Origin: Rikenellaceae bacterium
GTDB taxonomy: Bacteria > Bacteroidota > Bacteroidia > Bacteroidales > UBA932
DNA: 22,260 nucleotides
Direction of reading: 5' to 3'
NCBI GenBank assembly: GCA_900769735.1
Contig: CAAGHY010000144.1
Location: 1-22,260 of the forward strand
Positions 1 through 7,690 of this stretch are shown here, piece by piece. Position 1 is the stretch's first letter, and each line of letters begins with the position of its first letter. Made by a program: the position numbers and the translations under genes. Below the pieces are notes generated by a model that searched no databases, was not told the origin of the DNA, and worked only from the letters and a program-made list of their open reading frames with translations.

Positions 1-90
1 AACGAGGCTTTGAAGAAAGTAACCGGTACTTATGGCCGTTTTACTGCTGAGCAAGGTGCTGTTAAACACATTGACCCACGTAACGAATAA
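1..90 (+). CDS. C-terminal tail of a cut-off gene, possibly Fe-S cluster scaffold (NifU/IscU-like)
   Basis: Frame 1 is open from the window edge to a TAA at 88-90 and encodes 29 residues ending HIDPRNE. It stops 13 bases before the next ATG, so the two genes are probably co-transcribed. The tail alone carries no diagnostic motif. The suggestion of a NifU/IscU-like scaffold rests only on the recollection that GGGtGRT-family genes in this phylum often follow such a gene. The coding call is reasonable because of the tight spacing and the strong GGAGG ribosome-binding site right after the stop. The identity is a guess. Confidence 0.5.
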   Translation, partial: NEALKKVTGTYGRFTAEQGAVKHIDPRNE

Positions 91-103
91 GGAGGAAAGG
101 AAA

Positions 104-1117
104 ATGGCTATAAGAGAAGTAAAATTTGAGAGTCAGGACCGTAGAATGCCGCAGATTCTTGCTGCATTGAACGCAAACGGTATTAAAAGCATAGAGGAGG
201 CTAACGAGATCTGCGAGCAGTATGGCCTTGATCCATACAAAACTTGCGAGGAGACTCAGCCAATCTGTTTTGAGAATGCAAAATGGGCTTACGTAGTAGG
301 TGCTGCAATTGCACTTAAGAAAGGTTGCTCAAACGCTGCTGATGCAGCTGAGGCAATTGGTCTTGGTCTGCAGTCATTCTGTGTTCCAGGTTCAGTAGCT
401 GATGACCGTAAAGTAGGTATCGGCCACGGTAACCTTGCAGCACGTCTTCTAAGAGAGGAGACTAAATGTTTCGCTTTCTTGGCAGGTCACGAGTCATTTG
501 CAGCTGCTGAGGGTGCAATCAAAATTGCAGCTAAAGCAGACAAAGTAAGAAAAGAGCCTCTACGTTGTATCCTTAACGGTTTGGGTAAAGACGCTGCTAT
601 GATCATTTCAAGAATCAACGGCTTTACTTACTGCCAGACTGAGTTTGACTACGCTACAGGTGAGGTTAAAGTAGTAAACAAGATTGCTTACTCAGACGGT
701 CCTCGCGCAAAAGTTAACTGCTACGGTGCAGATGACGTTCGTGAGGGTGTTGCTATTATGCACCTTGAGGGTGTTGATGTATCAATCACTGGTAACTCAA
801 CTAACCCAACCCGTTTCCAGCACCCAGTTGCAGGTACTTACAAAAAAGAGTGCATGGAGCTAGGCAAGAAATATTTCTCAGTTGCTTCAGGTGGCGGTAC
901 AGGTAGAAACCTACACCCAGACAACATGGCTGCAGGTCCTGCATCATACGGTATGACCGACACAATGGGCCGTATGCACTCAGACGCTCAGTTCGCAGGT
1001 TCTTCATCAGTTCCTGCTCACGTTGAGATGATGGGCTTCCTAGGCATCGGTAACAACCCAATGGTAGGTGCTACTGTAGCTGTTGCTGTTGACGTTGCTA
1101 CTGCACTTAGCAAATAA
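104..1117 (+). CDS. GGGtGRT-family conserved protein
   Basis: A 337-residue protein of a conserved family named after a Gly-rich GGGtGR motif, seen here as SGGGTGRNLHPDNMAAG near residue 265. No reaction is established for the family. There is no signal peptide and no clear membrane segment, so it is probably cytoplasmic. The start at 104 is chosen because GGAGGAAAGG lies just upstream and the family-like sequence begins MAIREVKF. The frame is open 24 codons further back, but that stretch overlaps the preceding gene. Glu is almost always GAG and the codon choice is narrow, as in the pyruvate:ferredoxin oxidoreductase gene of this window, suggesting high expression. It follows a truncated gene by 13 bases and is closed by a hairpin terminator at 1171-1199. 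The family assignment is confident; the function is unknown. Confidence 0.85.
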   Translation: MAIREVKFESQDRRMPQILAALNANGIKSIEEANEICEQYGLDPYKTCEETQPICFENAKWAYVVGAAIALKKGCSNAADAAEAIGLGLQSFCVPGSVADDRKVGIGHGNLAARLLREETKCFAFLAGHESFAAAEGAIKIAAKADKVRKEPLRCILNGLGKDAAMIISRINGFTYCQTEFDYATGEVKVVNKIAYSDGPRAKVNCYGADDVREGVAIMHLEGVDVSITGNSTNPTRFQHPVAGTYKKECMELGKKYFSVASGGGTGRNLHPDNMAAGPASYGMTDTMGRMHSDAQFAGSSSVPAHVEMMGFLGIGNNPMVGATVAVAVDVATALSK

Positions 1118-1134
1118 TATCTGACAAGGAAATA

Positions 1135-1160
1135 TTCTTCCCGATAGATTATGTCGGGAA
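1135..1160 (+). repeat. Inverted pair of the CTTCCCGATA motif downstream of the GGGtGRT gene
   Basis: TTCTTCCCGATAG at 1135-1147 is followed by TGTCGGGAA at 1152-1160, giving a 7-bp inverted repeat (TTCCCGA/TCGGGAA) around a 9-base loop. It lies between the stop codon and the T-tract terminator. Related copies occur in four other spacers of the window. Confidence 0.6.
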
Positions 1161-1170
1161 AATGATAATG

Positions 1171-1199
1171 AAAGGTGGTCTTTGAGGCCACCTTTTTTT
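1171..1199 (+). terminator. Rho-independent terminator after the GGGtGRT gene
   Basis: A ten-pair stem (AAAGGTGGTC with GGCCACCTTT, one G-T pair) with a TTTGA loop is followed by a run of T. It lies 53 bases after the stop codon and points in the gene's direction. Confidence 0.85.
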
Positions 1200-1461
1200 G
1201 TGGTTTCCTGCTGGGGGTGCAATTTTCCTGCCTTGCATGCATTTCTCCAAGAGGTTAGGCGCAGTGATGTGTCTTACAGACATTCCCAAGAGGGGCAGGC
1301 GTGCTTAACCCTCCCCGGGCGATGAAGGTTAAGTGCATTGATATGGCCGTGAACTGTCTGTGGCGGAGGAGGGCGTGCTTAATCTCTTGGCGTGAATCAT
1401 GCGGGAGTTGTTTGAATACTTTTTCTCCATTTGAGACACCCTTTTTTGTTAACTTTACATT
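1200..1461. other. Non-coding spacer with short direct and inverted repeats
   Basis: I see no credible gene here. CCAAGAGG occurs at 1247-1254 and 1286-1293, and its near complement CTCTTGG at 1384-1390. GGCGTGCTTAA occurs at 1298-1308 and 1372-1382. CTTAACC (1304-1310) can pair with GGTTAAG (1327-1333). The 3' end is AT-rich, and TAACTTTA (1450-1457) just before the next ATG is a loose match to a -7 box. The segment could be a structured leader, a small RNA or decayed sequence. Confidence 0.4.
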
Positions 1462-2079
1462 ATGAAAACAGAAGTAAACCCAAAAGATACAACCAGAGCT
1501 GAGGCATTTGAAATGTGGATGACCTCTCCAATGCCAATGGTTACCCTTACCAAAACCTTTGATGTGAGCCGCCTGCTGAAAGCAGGCAAAAAGCTGGGCG
1601 TGAAATTCAATGCCCTCCTTTGCTGGTGCATTGGGAAGGCTGCAACCCAGGTAGAGGAGTTCTATCTTCTTCCCGATAAAGGCAAGCTGTACAAGTATGA
1701 CAGCATAGCAATAAATGTAATTGTAAACAACAGCAAGGGGGGAATCAATTCCTGTGATATTCCGTTCACCCCAGACATTGCAAAGTTTGTTGAGGTATAC
1801 AAGAACCTTACAGCACAGACCTCTGCAGAATGCAGGAGCACTTTCCTTGAGGATTATATGATAGTGGGAACTTCTGCAATGGTAGCAACGGAACTTGACT
1901 CTATAGTGAACCAGTACACAGACAAGTTCAACAACCCTATGGTTATGTGGGGCAAATACCGCAAGGGCTGGCTGAAGACCACCCTGCCAATCTCCTTCCA
2001 GTTCCATCACTCACAGATGGACGGTGGCCACGGAGCAATGTTCCTGGAATTGTTGCAGCAGGAGATAAGCAAACTTTAG
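1462..2079 (+). CDS. CatA-like O-acetyltransferase (CAT fold)
   Basis: A 205-residue protein of the chloramphenicol acetyltransferase fold, close to the usual subunit length of about 210-220. The decisive feature is the C-terminal HHxxxDG block, FHHSQMDGGH at residues 181-190, where the family's catalytic histidine lies. The family transfers acetyl from acetyl-CoA to a hydroxyl and acts as a cytoplasmic trimer. This branch includes many members not tied to chloramphenicol resistance, so the substrate is unknown. The start at 1462 is the first ATG after an AT-rich spacer and there is no clear ribosome-binding site, as is common in this phylum. A MATE exporter gene begins 29 bases downstream, so the pair is probably one operon. 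The fold assignment is confident and the substrate is open. Confidence 0.85.
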   Translation: MKTEVNPKDTTRAEAFEMWMTSPMPMVTLTKTFDVSRLLKAGKKLGVKFNALLCWCIGKAATQVEEFYLLPDKGKLYKYDSIAINVIVNNSKGGINSCDIPFTPDIAKFVEVYKNLTAQTSAECRSTFLEDYMIVGTSAMVATELDSIVNQYTDKFNNPMVMWGKYRKGWLKTTLPISFQFHHSQMDGGHGAMFLELLQQEISKL

Positions 2080-2108
2080 TGGGACCTGATAAAAATTCAT
2101 CGGATCAA

Positions 2109-3437
2109 ATGAAAGCAAAAATTACCAATAGGGAGATTTGGTGTATTGCATTGCCCATTATGTTGGGTAATCTGGCCCAGACCATCATTAATTTTACTGA
2201 TACGGCTTTTTTGGGCCATTTGGGTGTAGTGGCTTTGGGGGCGGCTATGCTTGCCGGACTCTTTTATCTTCTGTTCACTACAGTAACTGCAGGTTTTGCC
2301 ATAGGAATCCAAATTATTGTGGCCCGCCGTTTTGGAGAGAGGAATTATGGCAGGATAGGTGTCATCTTTGAGCACGGTGCCATTTTTGTCCTGGCATTGG
2401 GTCTGCTGTTGTTTTCCGTACTGTATTTCTTCTCAGACCATCTTCTGATGTGGCTGATAGATTCACAAGGTATTTATGAAGCTTCTGTTGAGTATATAAA
2501 GTACCGTCAGTTTGGAATTGTCTTTGTGTGTTTCAACTACCTGTACAGGGCTTTGTATGTGGGAATATCCAATACCAAAGTGATTACATATTCCACCATC
2601 ATAATGGCAGTTGTGAATATCCTGTTGGATTATTGTCTGATATTCGGCAACTTGGGCTTCCCGCAGATGGGAATTGGCGGAGCGGCGTTGGCGTCATTGT
2701 GTGCAGAAATCTCAGCTTTTGCATTCTTTACCGGATACAGTTACATTACATTAAGGGACAAGGAGTTTGGAATGTTTGTCCCTCACAGGCTGGAGGGTGA
2801 ACTTATGGGAAGGATATTGAGGTTATCCACACCTACAATGGTTCAGAAACTCTTTTCGTTTGGTGTGTGGTTCATCTTCTTTGTACTTATTGAGAAGATG
2901 GGGGAGACGGCTGCTGGAATATCATCAATAACAAGGAGCGTGTATCTTATTCTCATTACCCCTTGTTTTGCCTTTTCAACTACAACAAATACGCTTGTGA
3001 GCAGGATTATAGGAGAGGGGAAAGCAGATCAGGTCTTCCCTACAATAAACAAGGTGCTGATGAATTGCCTGTTGAGTACTGTGCTGATTGTTGCATTGGC
3101 TGCCATTTTCCCTGTGCAGATAGCAGGCATTTACACAGATGACCTCAACTTTGCACAGCTGGTTATACCTTCAATCCTGGTGGTATGTTTGGGAACTCTG
3201 TTCCAAGGATTTGGAAATGCCTACTTTGAGGCGGTTTCCGGTACTGGAAACACCTCTGCGGCGCTGTATCTTGAGACTACTGTCCTTGTGTTCTATGTCA
3301 TTTTCATCTGGTTTATGACGCACTTTACAACAAGGGTTGAACTTGTATGGACAGCCGAGATCCTCTATGGCGCACTGCTGGGAATTTTCTGTTACAGTTA
3401 CCTGAAATTTGCCAGATGGAACAACAAGAGAATCTGA
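2109..3437 (+). CDS. MATE family efflux transporter
   Basis: A 442-residue inner-membrane protein with about twelve hydrophobic segments, typical of multidrug and toxic compound extrusion antiporters that export organic cations or metabolites using a Na+ or H+ gradient. The N-terminus carries the family pattern, with PIMLGNLAQTIINFTDTAFL near residues 14-33 followed by a Gly/Ala-rich second helix. The start at 2109 (MKAKITNREIW) is chosen because the frame, although open 54 codons further upstream, overlaps the acetyltransferase gene there in another frame with non-membrane sequence. It follows the acetyltransferase by 29 bases and probably shares its transcript. It converges on the lipoprotein gene with only 24 bases between stop codons and no visible terminator. 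The transported compound is unknown. Confidence 0.9.
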   Translation: MKAKITNREIWCIALPIMLGNLAQTIINFTDTAFLGHLGVVALGAAMLAGLFYLLFTTVTAGFAIGIQIIVARRFGERNYGRIGVIFEHGAIFVLALGLLLFSVLYFFSDHLLMWLIDSQGIYEASVEYIKYRQFGIVFVCFNYLYRALYVGISNTKVITYSTIIMAVVNILLDYCLIFGNLGFPQMGIGGAALASLCAEISAFAFFTGYSYITLRDKEFGMFVPHRLEGELMGRILRLSTPTMVQKLFSFGVWFIFFVLIEKMGETAAGISSITRSVYLILITPCFAFSTTTNTLVSRIIGEGKADQVFPTINKVLMNCLLSTVLIVALAAIFPVQIAGIYTDDLNFAQLVIPSILVVCLGTLFQGFGNAYFEAVSGTGNTSAALYLETTVLVFYVIFIWFMTHFTTRVELVWTAEILYGALLGIFCYSYLKFARWNNKRI

Positions 3438-3461
3438 CAAGGCTCTTCTGTAACCGGCAAT

Positions 3462-4373
3462 CTAGAGAGGAAGGTCTTCTTCAGTTGTGCTGAAAATTGC
3501 ACCCATCTGGCGGTGGCATTGTATATATACTGTGGTGAGCCTGTTTCTGCTGAATGACACTTCTGCAGTTTTAAGGACATAGCTGTTTGTACCATATGAG
3601 CTATAGTGAGCCTGTACTTTCTGGTACATTGTGTATGTGCCGGTTGAATTCCAGCACACATACAGATCAGGGAATGAGCAGATGTACTCGTATGTAGCAC
3701 CATTGGTTTGGGTTTTTATATCCCATAAGTCTGAGAAGTACCCCATAAATTTGTCATTATCCTTTTCTATAAGGCCTGTTATCACAAACTTCACGCCAAA
3801 ACTGGTTCGCATTACAGGAAGCTCCACCTCCCCGTCTTCCATAGGTTCAAATTCCGCAACTTCTCCGTAAAACCTGTCCAAAGGGGTGGTTACCTTGTAA
3901 AATTGCTCTCCGGCAAGACTGGCTTCACCGGAAGCAAGACCTTTCATTGTTTCCTTACCAAGTATGAATACATTTCCAATTTCCTGATAGAAAGGTGCTC
4001 CGTATCTGCCTTCCCTTTTGCCGTATTTGTTGTTCAGTCTGGTCTTGGCATCCCTTACAATAGTGTACTGGAATTTGTATTTGTACCCTTTCTGGAGTGT
4101 AACCTGCATTAAGTTGGGGTTGTCAAACAGACCGTATCCATATCCGGTATCAATTGAACCGTCACCATCTTTGTCGTAATAGATGTTCACACCATACAGG
4201 TCATTGCCACCTTTCTGTGTTACCAGTTGTCCGTCAACAAGTGCTTCTCCGGTGAATTTCAATGATACCCTTACCTGGTTTTCGCCAATTTCAGGCTCAT
4301 CCATCATAGCACAGGATGCAGTAATCAGGGCCGAAATGAAAAAAGCCAGAAGTTTCAACAGGTTGTTTTTCAT
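3462..4373 (-). CDS. Putative surface lipoprotein, unknown function
   Basis: A 303-residue predicted lipoprotein. Residues 1-20 are a signal peptide ending in a lipobox-like ITASC, with Cys21 as the lipidation site. The rest looks beta-rich, with many Tyr and Gly. A DKDGDGSID stretch at residues 67-75 resembles a calcium-binding acidic loop of the dockerin or EF-hand-like kind, set in sequence of the form xVNIYYDxDGDG. Bacteroidales encode many such outer-membrane lipoproteins, some of them fimbrillin-like or anchoring proteins, but I recognise no specific family. A good -7 box (TATTTTTG on the minus strand) lies 18 bases before the ATG, so it probably has its own promoter even though a small minus-strand gene lies 42 bases upstream. 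The coding call and export are fairly secure; the role is unknown. Confidence 0.7.
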   Translation of the reverse strand: MKNNLLKLLAFFISALITASCAMMDEPEIGENQVRVSLKFTGEALVDGQLVTQKGGNDLYGVNIYYDKDGDGSIDTGYGYGLFDNPNLMQVTLQKGYKYKFQYTIVRDAKTRLNNKYGKREGRYGAPFYQEIGNVFILGKETMKGLASGEASLAGEQFYKVTTPLDRFYGEVAEFEPMEDGEVELPVMRTSFGVKFVITGLIEKDNDKFMGYFSDLWDIKTQTNGATYEYICSFPDLYVCWNSTGTYTMYQKVQAHYSSYGTNSYVLKTAEVSFSRNRLTTVYIQCHRQMGAIFSTTEEDLPL

Positions 4374-4390
4374 AATCAGTCAGTTTTCCC

Positions 4391-4398
4391 CAAAAATA
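4391..4398 (-). promoter_or_regulatory. -7 box for the lipoprotein gene
   Basis: CAAAAATA on the plus strand reads TATTTTTG on the minus strand, an exact TAnnTTTG match ending 18 bases before the ATG at 4373. No convincing -33 TTTG is present at the usual distance. Confidence 0.45.
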
Positions 4399-4415
4399 AT
4401 AAAAATCGGGAAATA

Positions 4416-4751
4416 TTAAATATCGGCATCAACGTGTATCAGTACAGATTTCTCCACCTGTGAAATCTTCACATTGTCAAACATATTGCGTAGCATCATA
4501 AGGGATACGGAGAGTGCAGTGAAACTCTCGTCTGCCCAATCAGCTTCTGTAAGCTCTACATTTTCTGATTTTACATCAAGCTTTATCTGAAGCTGGTCAT
4601 ACCATATCTTGAAGTGCAGTTGGGTTTGTGGATTGTGCTCGTGGAACCCCTCCATAATGGCATCCATAGATATCTGCAATTTCTGTACAAGATCTTTTTC
4701 TGTACACCACTCCTCACACGCTTTTGCTATCTGATTCCATTTCTTAGTAAT
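4416..4751 (-). CDS. Small hypothetical protein with irregular 5' end
   Basis: An open frame of 112 codons runs from just after a TAA at 4752-4754 to a TAA at 4416-4418. It has no ATG until codon 29 (4665-4667). A TTG at 4677-4679 and an ATT at 4749-4751 are the other possible starts. The part before the TTG reads like genuine protein (TKKWNQIAKACEEWC, then EKDLVQKLQISMDAIMEGF), so translation probably begins upstream. A separate ATG at 4772-4774 starts MNLLSHYK in the +1 register, and losing one base in the AT-rich junction would join it to this frame. The last 30 residues and the helix before the IWYDQLQIKLDV strand faintly resemble the RsbW/GHKL ATPase fold without its nucleotide-binding residues, a weak impression. 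It could be a small regulator of the divergent hut operon, or a frameshifted remnant. Confidence 0.5.
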   Translation of the reverse strand: MTKKWNQIAKACEEWCTEKDLVQKLQISMDAIMEGFHEHNPQTQLHFKIWYDQLQIKLDVKSENVELTEADWADESFTALSVSLMMLRNMFDNVKISQVEKSVLIHVDADI

Positions 4752-4791
4752 TTATAGTGGCTCAACAAGTTCATAATTTGCTGGCAGGGGT

Positions 4792-4799
4792 CAAAAGTA
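4792..4799 (-). promoter_or_regulatory. -7 box for the small minus-strand gene
   Basis: CAAAAGTA on the plus strand reads TACTTTTG on the minus strand, an exact TAnnTTTG match. It would start a transcript near 4785, upstream of both candidate starts of the small gene, and lies back to back with the hutH promoter. Confidence 0.4.
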
Positions 4800-4814
4800 G
4801 TAAAAGATTTTTAT

Positions 4815-4822
4815 TATATTTG
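4815..4822 (+). promoter_or_regulatory. -7 box of the hut operon promoter
   Basis: TATATTTG matches the Bacteroidetes -7 consensus exactly and lies 42 bases before the hutH ATG, giving a leader of about 35 bases. No good -33 TTTG is seen, which fits a promoter that needs an activator. That last point is inference. Confidence 0.5.
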
Positions 4823-4864
4823 TGTATCAGCACCATTTTGTGTCACATTAAATATTCAAATTAT

Positions 4865-6343
4865 ATGGCTTTTAATATAGATCAGAAGAATCATTGTCTG
4901 GCAGAGGTGGCGGAGTTGTTGTGTGAGGATGCCCATATTGTGTTGGGGGATGAGGCTTGCGCAAGAATTGTAAAGTGCAGGGAGTACCTGAACAACAGAA
5001 TGAAAACCCAGAAAGAACCAATTTATGGAATTACAACCGGATTCGGTTCCCTGTGCAACGTTTCCATTGATGAAGAGGATTTGAGCCAGCTTCAGAAGAA
5101 TCTGGTAATGAGCCACGCCTGTTCAATAGGTGAGGAGGTGCCTCAGGAGATTGTGAAGCTTATGATGGCATTCAAGATAAAATCCCTTGCATACGGCTAT
5201 TCAGGTGTCCAGTTGCAGACAGTGCAGCGCCTGGTGGATATGTTCAACAGCAAGGTATATCCGGTGGTTTACCAGCAGGGGTCCCTTGGAGCAAGCGGAG
5301 ACTTGGCCCCTTTGGCCAATATGTGTCTTCCAATCCTTGGTCTTGGTGAGGTCAATTACAATGGAGAAAAATATCCTGCACAGCAGATAAATGAGAAATT
5401 CGGCTGGGAGCCTATTCACCTTGCAAGCAAGGAGGGTCTGGCACTTCTCAACGGAACCCAGTTCATGCTCTCTTTTGCAGTGTGGAATCTTATAAAAGCC
5501 AAAAAACTTGTAGAGCAGGCAGACAAGATTGCTGCCCTTTCAATAGATGCATTTGACGGCCGTACTGAGCCGTTTACCCCTGGGGTGCACGCCATAAGGC
5601 CGCATAACGGCCAGGCCCATACTGCAGCCACAATTCTGGAATACCTTAAGGGAAGCCAGATTGCAGCGCAGCCTAAACAGCACGTGCAGGACCCTTACTC
5701 GTTCAGATGTGCTCCTCAGGTGCACGGAGCATCAAAAGATGCAATTGCCCACATTGAAAATGTATTTGTAACAGAACTCAACAGTGCAACTGACAATCCA
5801 ACTGTTCTTCCCGACGAAGACCTCATTGTTTCTGCAGGAAACTTCCACGGACAGCCTCTGGCCCTTCATTTGGATTTCCTTGCCATTGCAATTGCTGAGA
5901 TTGGAAGCATCTCTGAGAGGAGGACATATCAGTTGATATCGGGAAAAAGGGGATTGCCTTCTTTCCTTGTGGCAAAACCGGGCCTGAACAGCGGATTTAT
6001 GATTCCTCAATATGCCCAGGCAAGTGTGGTGAGCCAGAACAAGATGTTGTGTATGCCAAACTGCGTGGATACAATTGATTCGTCCCAGGGACAGGAAGAC
6101 CACGTGAGTATGGGTGCAAATGCGGCAACCAAATGCTACAAGGTGGTGAACAATGTGGAGACAGTTCTGGCAATTGAGCTTTTCAATGCAGCCCAGGCCC
6201 TTGAGTTTCGCCGTCCTTTGAAATCTTCACCTGTGCTGGAGGAATTTGTGGCGCAGTACCGCAAGGTTGTGAACTTTGTGGAGGTGGATGAGGTGATGTA
6301 TACCCACATAAACAATTCAAAAAAATTCCTTCAGGAGAATTAA
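4865..6343 (+). CDS. hutH: Histidine ammonia-lyase
   Basis: A 492-residue cytoplasmic enzyme that removes ammonia from L-histidine to give urocanate, the first step of histidine degradation. The Ala143-Ser144-Gly145 triad within GSLGASGDLAPL forms the MIO electrophile by self-cyclisation and is intact. Tyr54 in YGITTGFG matches the conserved catalytic tyrosine. Later blocks such as DNPTVLPDED and SSQGQEDHVSMG are also as expected, and the length is normal for the family. The start at 4865 (MAFNIDQ) follows a TATATTTG promoter box. The frame stays open 36 codons further upstream, but that segment contains the promoter and is not HutH-like. It is the first gene of an operon with hutI, an MBL-fold hydrolase and ftcD. 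Identification is firm; phenylalanine or tyrosine lyases are unlikely given the hut context. Confidence 0.96.
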   Translation: MAFNIDQKNHCLAEVAELLCEDAHIVLGDEACARIVKCREYLNNRMKTQKEPIYGITTGFGSLCNVSIDEEDLSQLQKNLVMSHACSIGEEVPQEIVKLMMAFKIKSLAYGYSGVQLQTVQRLVDMFNSKVYPVVYQQGSLGASGDLAPLANMCLPILGLGEVNYNGEKYPAQQINEKFGWEPIHLASKEGLALLNGTQFMLSFAVWNLIKAKKLVEQADKIAALSIDAFDGRTEPFTPGVHAIRPHNGQAHTAATILEYLKGSQIAAQPKQHVQDPYSFRCAPQVHGASKDAIAHIENVFVTELNSATDNPTVLPDEDLIVSAGNFHGQPLALHLDFLAIAIAEIGSISERRTYQLISGKRGLPSFLVAKPGLNSGFMIPQYAQASVVSQNKMLCMPNCVDTIDSSQGQEDHVSMGANAATKCYKVVNNVETVLAIELFNAAQALEFRRPLKSSPVLEEFVAQYRKVVNFVEVDEVMYTHINNSKKFLQEN

Positions 6344-6374
6344 TTCATTTGAAGGGCCACGTGTCCAATAGATT

Positions 6375-7640
6375 ATGAAAGAGAAACTTTTTATAAATAT
6401 AAAGGAGCTTGTAGGAGTGCAGGAGGTTTCTGCCCTTAAGATTGGGAAGGAGATGGATGAGCTGAACGGCATCAAGGATGCGTTCCTGTATGTGAAGGAT
6501 GGAAAAATTGCCCAATATGGGGCAATGGCGCAGATGCCGCAGGAGCTTAAGGATATGGCAGAAAATGCGGTGTTGCAGAGCGGTGTGGTTGTGGATGCAA
6601 CCGGCAAGTTCATTATGCCTGCTTTCTGTGATTCCCATACACATCTGGTATATGCCGGAAGCCGTGAGCAGGAGTTTACAGACAAGATCAAGGGTTTGAG
6701 CTATCAGGAGATTGCCCGCAGGGGCGGTGGAATCCTAAATTCTGCAAAACTTCTTTCTGAAACCTCAGAGGATGCCCTTTACAACAGTGCCCTTGCAAGG
6801 GCCAAAGAGATAATTTCACAGGGGACAGGTGCGGTGGAGATAAAGAGCGGTTATGGCCTTACCCCGCAGGATGAACTCAAGATGCTGAGGGTGATTGCCC
6901 GCCTTAAGGAGACTACCCCGCTTACAGTGAAATCCACTTTTTTAGGGGCGCACGCTTTCCCTGCAAAATATGCCCAGGACCACAACGGCTATGTGGAGGA
7001 GATAATTACTGAGATGATCCCTATGGTTGCTGCAGAGGGACTTGCAGAGTATATTGATGCTTTCTGTGAGGACGGTTTCTTCAGCGTTGAGGATACAGAC
7101 AGAATCTTTAATGCAGGAATAAAATATGGCCTCAAACCTAAGGTGCACGCCAACCAGATGGGTTTTTCAGGCGGTGTGCAGGTGGGGGTGAAATATGGTG
7201 CCCGCAGTGTAGACCATCTTGAGAGTACCGGAATTGAGGAGTTCAAGGCCCTCAAGGATTCGGATACCATTGCAACCATTCTGCCTGGAGCAACATTTTT
7301 CCTTAATATGCAGTATGCTCCGGCCAGGGAACTGATTGAATACGGAATTCCTGTGGCTATGGCCAGCAACTACAATCCGGGAAGCTGCCCAAGCGGAAGC
7401 CTGCAGTTCCAGATGGCACTGGCCTGCATAGCTATGAAACTTACCCCTGCGGAGGCGTTGAATGCCTGTACAATCAACGGTGCATTTGCAATGGATTCAG
7501 ATGATGTTCTGGGTGGAATTACTGTTGGAAAACAGGCCAACATCATACTTACAAAAGAGATTCCTTCAGTAGATTTCATCCCTTATGCATTTACAACTCC
7601 GTTCATTGAGAAGATGTATATTGCTGGGGAGGAGATGTAG
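6375..7640 (+). CDS. hutI: Imidazolonepropionase
   Basis: A 421-residue cytoplasmic metal-dependent amidohydrolase that opens the ring of 4-imidazolone-5-propionate to give N-formimino-L-glutamate, the third step of histidine degradation. The HxH metal motif is His88 and His90 in CDSHTHLVYAG. Further metal and substrate blocks are PKVHANQMGFSGG, ARSVDHLEST and the NYNPGSCPSGSLQ stretch typical of HutI. Length is normal. It begins 31 bases after the hutH stop. The ATG at 6375 is the first in the frame and has no strong ribosome-binding site. Its substrate is made by urocanase, which is not encoded in this window, so hutU must lie elsewhere if the pathway is complete. Identification is firm. 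Confidence 0.95.
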   Translation: MKEKLFINIKELVGVQEVSALKIGKEMDELNGIKDAFLYVKDGKIAQYGAMAQMPQELKDMAENAVLQSGVVVDATGKFIMPAFCDSHTHLVYAGSREQEFTDKIKGLSYQEIARRGGGILNSAKLLSETSEDALYNSALARAKEIISQGTGAVEIKSGYGLTPQDELKMLRVIARLKETTPLTVKSTFLGAHAFPAKYAQDHNGYVEEIITEMIPMVAAEGLAEYIDAFCEDGFFSVEDTDRIFNAGIKYGLKPKVHANQMGFSGGVQVGVKYGARSVDHLESTGIEEFKALKDSDTIATILPGATFFLNMQYAPARELIEYGIPVAMASNYNPGSCPSGSLQFQMALACIAMKLTPAEALNACTINGAFAMDSDDVLGGITVGKQANIILTKEIPSVDFIPYAFTTPFIEKMYIAGEEM

Positions 7641-7654
7641 GAAAAGGGGAAAAT

Positions 7655-7666
7655 TATCGGGAAGAA
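7655..7666 (-). repeat. CTTCCCGATA motif copy between hutI and the MBL gene
   Basis: TATCGGGAAGAA, the reverse complement of TTCTTCCCGATA, sits in the 50-base gap between hutI and the MBL-fold gene. It is a single half, not paired. Confidence 0.5.
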
Positions 7667-7690
7667 AACACTTAAAAAATACAATACATT

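Noticed and set aside
32..103. Upstream extension of the GGGtGRT gene
   Set aside because: It overlaps the preceding gene's frame, and the internal ATG at 104 has a strong ribosome-binding site.
1667..1680. TTCTTCCCGATAAA inside the acetyltransferase gene as another intergenic motif copy
   Set aside because: It encodes the ordinary peptide LPDK; coding matches of this kind were not counted as repeat copies.
1255..2010. Long minus-strand open frame (251 codons) across the spacer and the acetyltransferase gene
   Set aside because: It is antisense to a gene with a clear HHxxxDG motif, and its translation is rich in Cys and His with no recognisable pattern.
1947..2108. 54-codon upstream extension of the MATE gene
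   Set aside because: It lies over the acetyltransferase's conserved C-terminus in another frame and is not membrane-like.
4757..4864. 36-codon upstream extension of hutH
   Set aside because: It contains the TATATTTG promoter box and does not resemble histidine ammonia-lyase.
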